Below are positions 62,206 through 64,000 of a DNA stretch of 64,000 bases, piece after piece. This stretch comes from an uncultured Schlesneria sp. GTDB lineage: Bacteria > Planctomycetota > Planctomycetia > Planctomycetales > Planctomycetaceae. Position numbers and translations under genes: made by a program. The notes below the pieces were generated by a model. That model was given only the letters and a program-made list of their open reading frames with translations, made no database searches and was not told the origin of the DNA. The DNA is taken from positions 62,001-126,000 of the forward strand of contig CAIVEI010000070.1 of assembly GCA_903904835.1 (NCBI GenBank). The letters are read 5' to 3'. Within the stretch, counting starts at the first letter, position 1, and every line of letters begins with the position of its first letter.

Positions 62206-62613
62206 AAGTGCGCTAATTCGTAGAGTATCGGTGAGGATTGGACAAGGCATAAATCCGGTACGTCTGTGAACACAGCCACCAGAAATGCTCTTGATACCCA
62301 GACGGCAACCTCCGTCGAGTTGCCAAACTCCACGTTTTATCCGTTCGCTGATGGAGCGCTCGTAAAAACGATCGGGGGGTTAATGACCTGATTTCGGTTC
62401 TATTTGCCCCCTGAGAGATCTCAACCGAAGTATCTCGAACCACGCGATGGCCTGCAAGCGGGGCTGACACCAAAAAAGGGGACGATGTCGGTATTGTGTT
62501 GAAAATCAGAGTTTTGTTCCTCATCAAAGACGATTTTGGTCAAAGATTTTGGCGGTCGAGCGTTCAGCTCAGGCCGCTTCAGAATCACGGGAAGTTTCCG
62601 GTCTGTCCACTGG
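62206..62613. other. Intergenic region beyond the tRNA
   Basis: About 400 bp upstream of the tRNA gene and downstream of the glycosyltransferase-like gene. The tRNA promoter should be here. No other feature is evident. Confidence 0.35.
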
Positions 62614-64000
62614 CTAACGACGAATCGGAGTCACAACTTTGCCCAAGACATTCTGCGGCAGTTCAAAGCAATCTGGCTGGTTGACATCTTCGCTAAATCG
62701 ACTGACGATCTGATAGACATCCAGTCGCTCCAGTTCATCGGCTGGCTGAGGAAAACTGCGCACCAGCTGTACCTCGTCAGTTTTCAGGAATTCACGTAAG
62801 TTTGCGGGAAGTGTACTTTCCAGCTCAGGGACCGGAATTTCCACAACCAGCCAGCGGGAACCAGACCCCAAAACAAGCTCTCGTGTCGCTTTCAGATCGG
62901 GTGGCGGTTTTCGTCCGACTTTAAGCAGGTTTCTCAAGCTGATCATCTGACGTCGGTATTCGGGGTCGCGAGCGCAGAGATGAAACGTGAAAACTCCTTG
63001 CGCTCGACCGTGGTAAAGCACTGGCTCGCACGGCGCTAATTGCTCGATCGCGGCAGTGCAATCCTTGATTGATCGGACTGACGGCATCGGATCGCTTCGA
63101 TCACAAGCCATATTTGTGACTGCAAAGGTGACAAGCAGCAAGGAAAAGACCAGATACCATGAACTGGTACGCTGAGTCGAAAAGCCTGTGTCAACGGAAT
63201 CCGGGACGTGATCGCTGTCGCGTTGTTGCGGCCCGGTCATTGGCGGCACACTTGCCTGTGTCGTATTCCACCCGAAGATACGAAAAAATCCATCGGTCAT
63301 TCCAATCATCGCGATGGCAACCATCCCGATCAGGGGAGGACAAACAATCAAAAGATATCGAGGATCTTTGGCCCAAATCAGTGAGAGGACCAGGTAAGGG
63401 ACGGCCACCCAGATCAAAAGCAGGATTGTCGCCTTACGGAAACGAGGACGATTTAATCCAATCAATAGCCCCGTGAAGGCACCTGCAAGCACCGGAACTC
63501 CCACAAGCGGAACCACAAAATAACGGGCGTAATAAGTCAAGTTCTCGATGAAGCTGATCGTATCAGAATCTTCAGCCGTGAAGCCGGGTTCCTGAGCGAG
63601 TTGGACAAATTGATTCGGTCCCCATCGATAAATCATGGCGGCGACGGGAAGTAGCATAATGGCTGATCCTAAGGCGGCAAACAGTGTCTCCTTTTGAAAG
63701 AGAATTTGCCACCGCCTTAACGCCACGATCCACGCCGCACCAACGAGTATCACGACACCAATCAGGGGGTGAGTCAGTATTCCCAGCACGGCCAATATGC
63801 AGCCAAGCCACAGATGATTTCGCGAGAATCTTTCATCGGTCGATTCGACGGCACACAAAACGTGGTAAAGTGCGGCGACTCCAAACATCAACGCGGGGAT
63901 ATTCGTCATGACCGCGTTCGACCATGTCATCACCCCCGGGATCAACAGCAGGATCCCTGCGACCAATCCCGCAGCGGGCTCGATCCATCGCCGAAGCCAG
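62614..64000 (-). CDS. Membrane glycosyltransferase-like protein (partial, N-terminus beyond right edge)
   Basis: The frame is open from the right edge to a stop at 62614, about 460 codons. Some eight or nine hydrophobic helices occupy the first ~250 residues seen (LFGVAALYHVLCAVES, LGCILAVLGILTHPLIGVVI, LLLIWVAVPYLVLSLIWAKD-like), followed by a soluble C-terminal domain of about 200 residues. PRYLLIVCPPLIGMVAI resembles the late part of GT39/ArnT-type (GT-C) membrane glycosyltransferases, which use polyprenyl-linked sugars. The N-terminal catalytic Asp-containing loop is off the window, so the assignment is probable but not sure. Confidence 0.7.
   Translation of the reverse strand, partial: WLRRWIEPAAGLVAGILLLIPGVMTWSNAVMTNIPALMFGVAALYHVLCAVESTDERFSRNHLWLGCILAVLGILTHPLIGVVILVGAAWIVALRRWQILFQKETLFAALGSAIMLLPVAAMIYRWGPNQFVQLAQEPGFTAEDSDTISFIENLTYYARYFVVPLVGVPVLAGAFTGLLIGLNRPRFRKATILLLIWVAVPYLVLSLIWAKDPRYLLIVCPPLIGMVAIAMIGMTDGFFRIFGWNTTQASVPPMTGPQQRDSDHVPDSVDTGFSTQRTSSWYLVFSLLLVTFAVTNMACDRSDPMPSVRSIKDCTAAIEQLAPCEPVLYHGRAQGVFTFHLCARDPEYRRQMISLRNLLKVGRKPPPDLKATRELVLGSGSRWLVVEIPVPELESTLPANLREFLKTDEVQLVRSFPQPADELERLDVYQIVSRFSEDVNQPDCFELPQNVLGKVVTPIRR

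Overview
The window looks like a chromosomal segment of a planctomycete (Planctomycetota, probably Planctomycetales). The gene content points that way rather than any single marker: Tat-signal Gfo/Idh/MocA oxidoreductases, two PQQ-type beta-propeller secreted proteins, a DUF1080 protein, a di-heme DUF1111 cytochrome, PEP-CTERM proteins, an ECF sigma factor carrying a zinc-finger domain, and several secreted proteins of unknown function. Housekeeping genes are present (dnaX-ybaB-recR, rpoN, a tRNA with anticodon CAU), so this is not a plasmid or phage.

Layout. 1-6.5 kb: a partial MFS transporter, a TauD-type dioxygenase and a ROK regulator on the minus strand, divergent from two Gfo/Idh/MocA oxidoreductases; a palindrome in the divergent gap is a candidate ROK operator. 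7.4-8.8 kb: a PEP-CTERM exported protein with a strong terminator, then a small unknown protein. 8.9-28.8 kb: a metabolic and stress-like block holding oleate hydratase, BON proteins, an SDR, a UbiB/ABC1 kinase-like protein, glucose-6-phosphate dehydrogenase, a phosphatase, a receiver-only response regulator, a SpoIIAA-like protein, class I fructose-bisphosphate aldolase, an rpiB remnant, an AI-2E-type permease with an extra C-terminal domain, a CAP protein and a DevCAB-like ABC exporter. Six copies of one structured RNA element, each ending in an intrinsic terminator, stand in front of six transcription units of this block and point into them. I could not match this element to a riboswitch class I know, and it is the best candidate here for an undescribed system.

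28.8-36.7 kb: a small winged-helix-like protein, a secreted protein, a large M66 (StcE-like) metalloprotease, a PQQ beta-propeller protein, a zinc-ribbon membrane protein, the ECF sigma factor with fused zinc-finger domain and an SPW membrane protein. 36.9-42 kb: a stefin/cystatin-like reading frame without a usable start codon, then a YhaO-like phosphoesterase that has lost its metal ligands, paired with a YhaN-like SMC-type ATPase. 42.3-47.4 kb: a 32-residue basic protein, rpoN, recR, ybaB and dnaX; dnaX holds a run of ten A that predicts a short gamma form by slippage. 47.6-56.9 kb: secreted cytochrome, DUF2007 protein, universal stress protein, DUF1080 protein, a 155-bp inverted repeat, a second PQQ protein, zinc-ribbon membrane protein and small unknown genes.

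57.6-62.2 kb is an accessory region: a vapBC-like locus with a truncated toxin, then a segment of about 4.1 kb bounded by an 82-bp direct repeat containing the 3' half of the CAU tRNA gene. Inside are an orphan antitoxin-like gene, a nucleotidyltransferase coupled to a 67-residue protein, a PEP-CTERM protein and a HigBA-like toxin-antitoxin pair, but no integrase. The window ends in a partial membrane glycosyltransferase-like gene. All identifications are from reading motifs and context by eye; no database or folding program was run.
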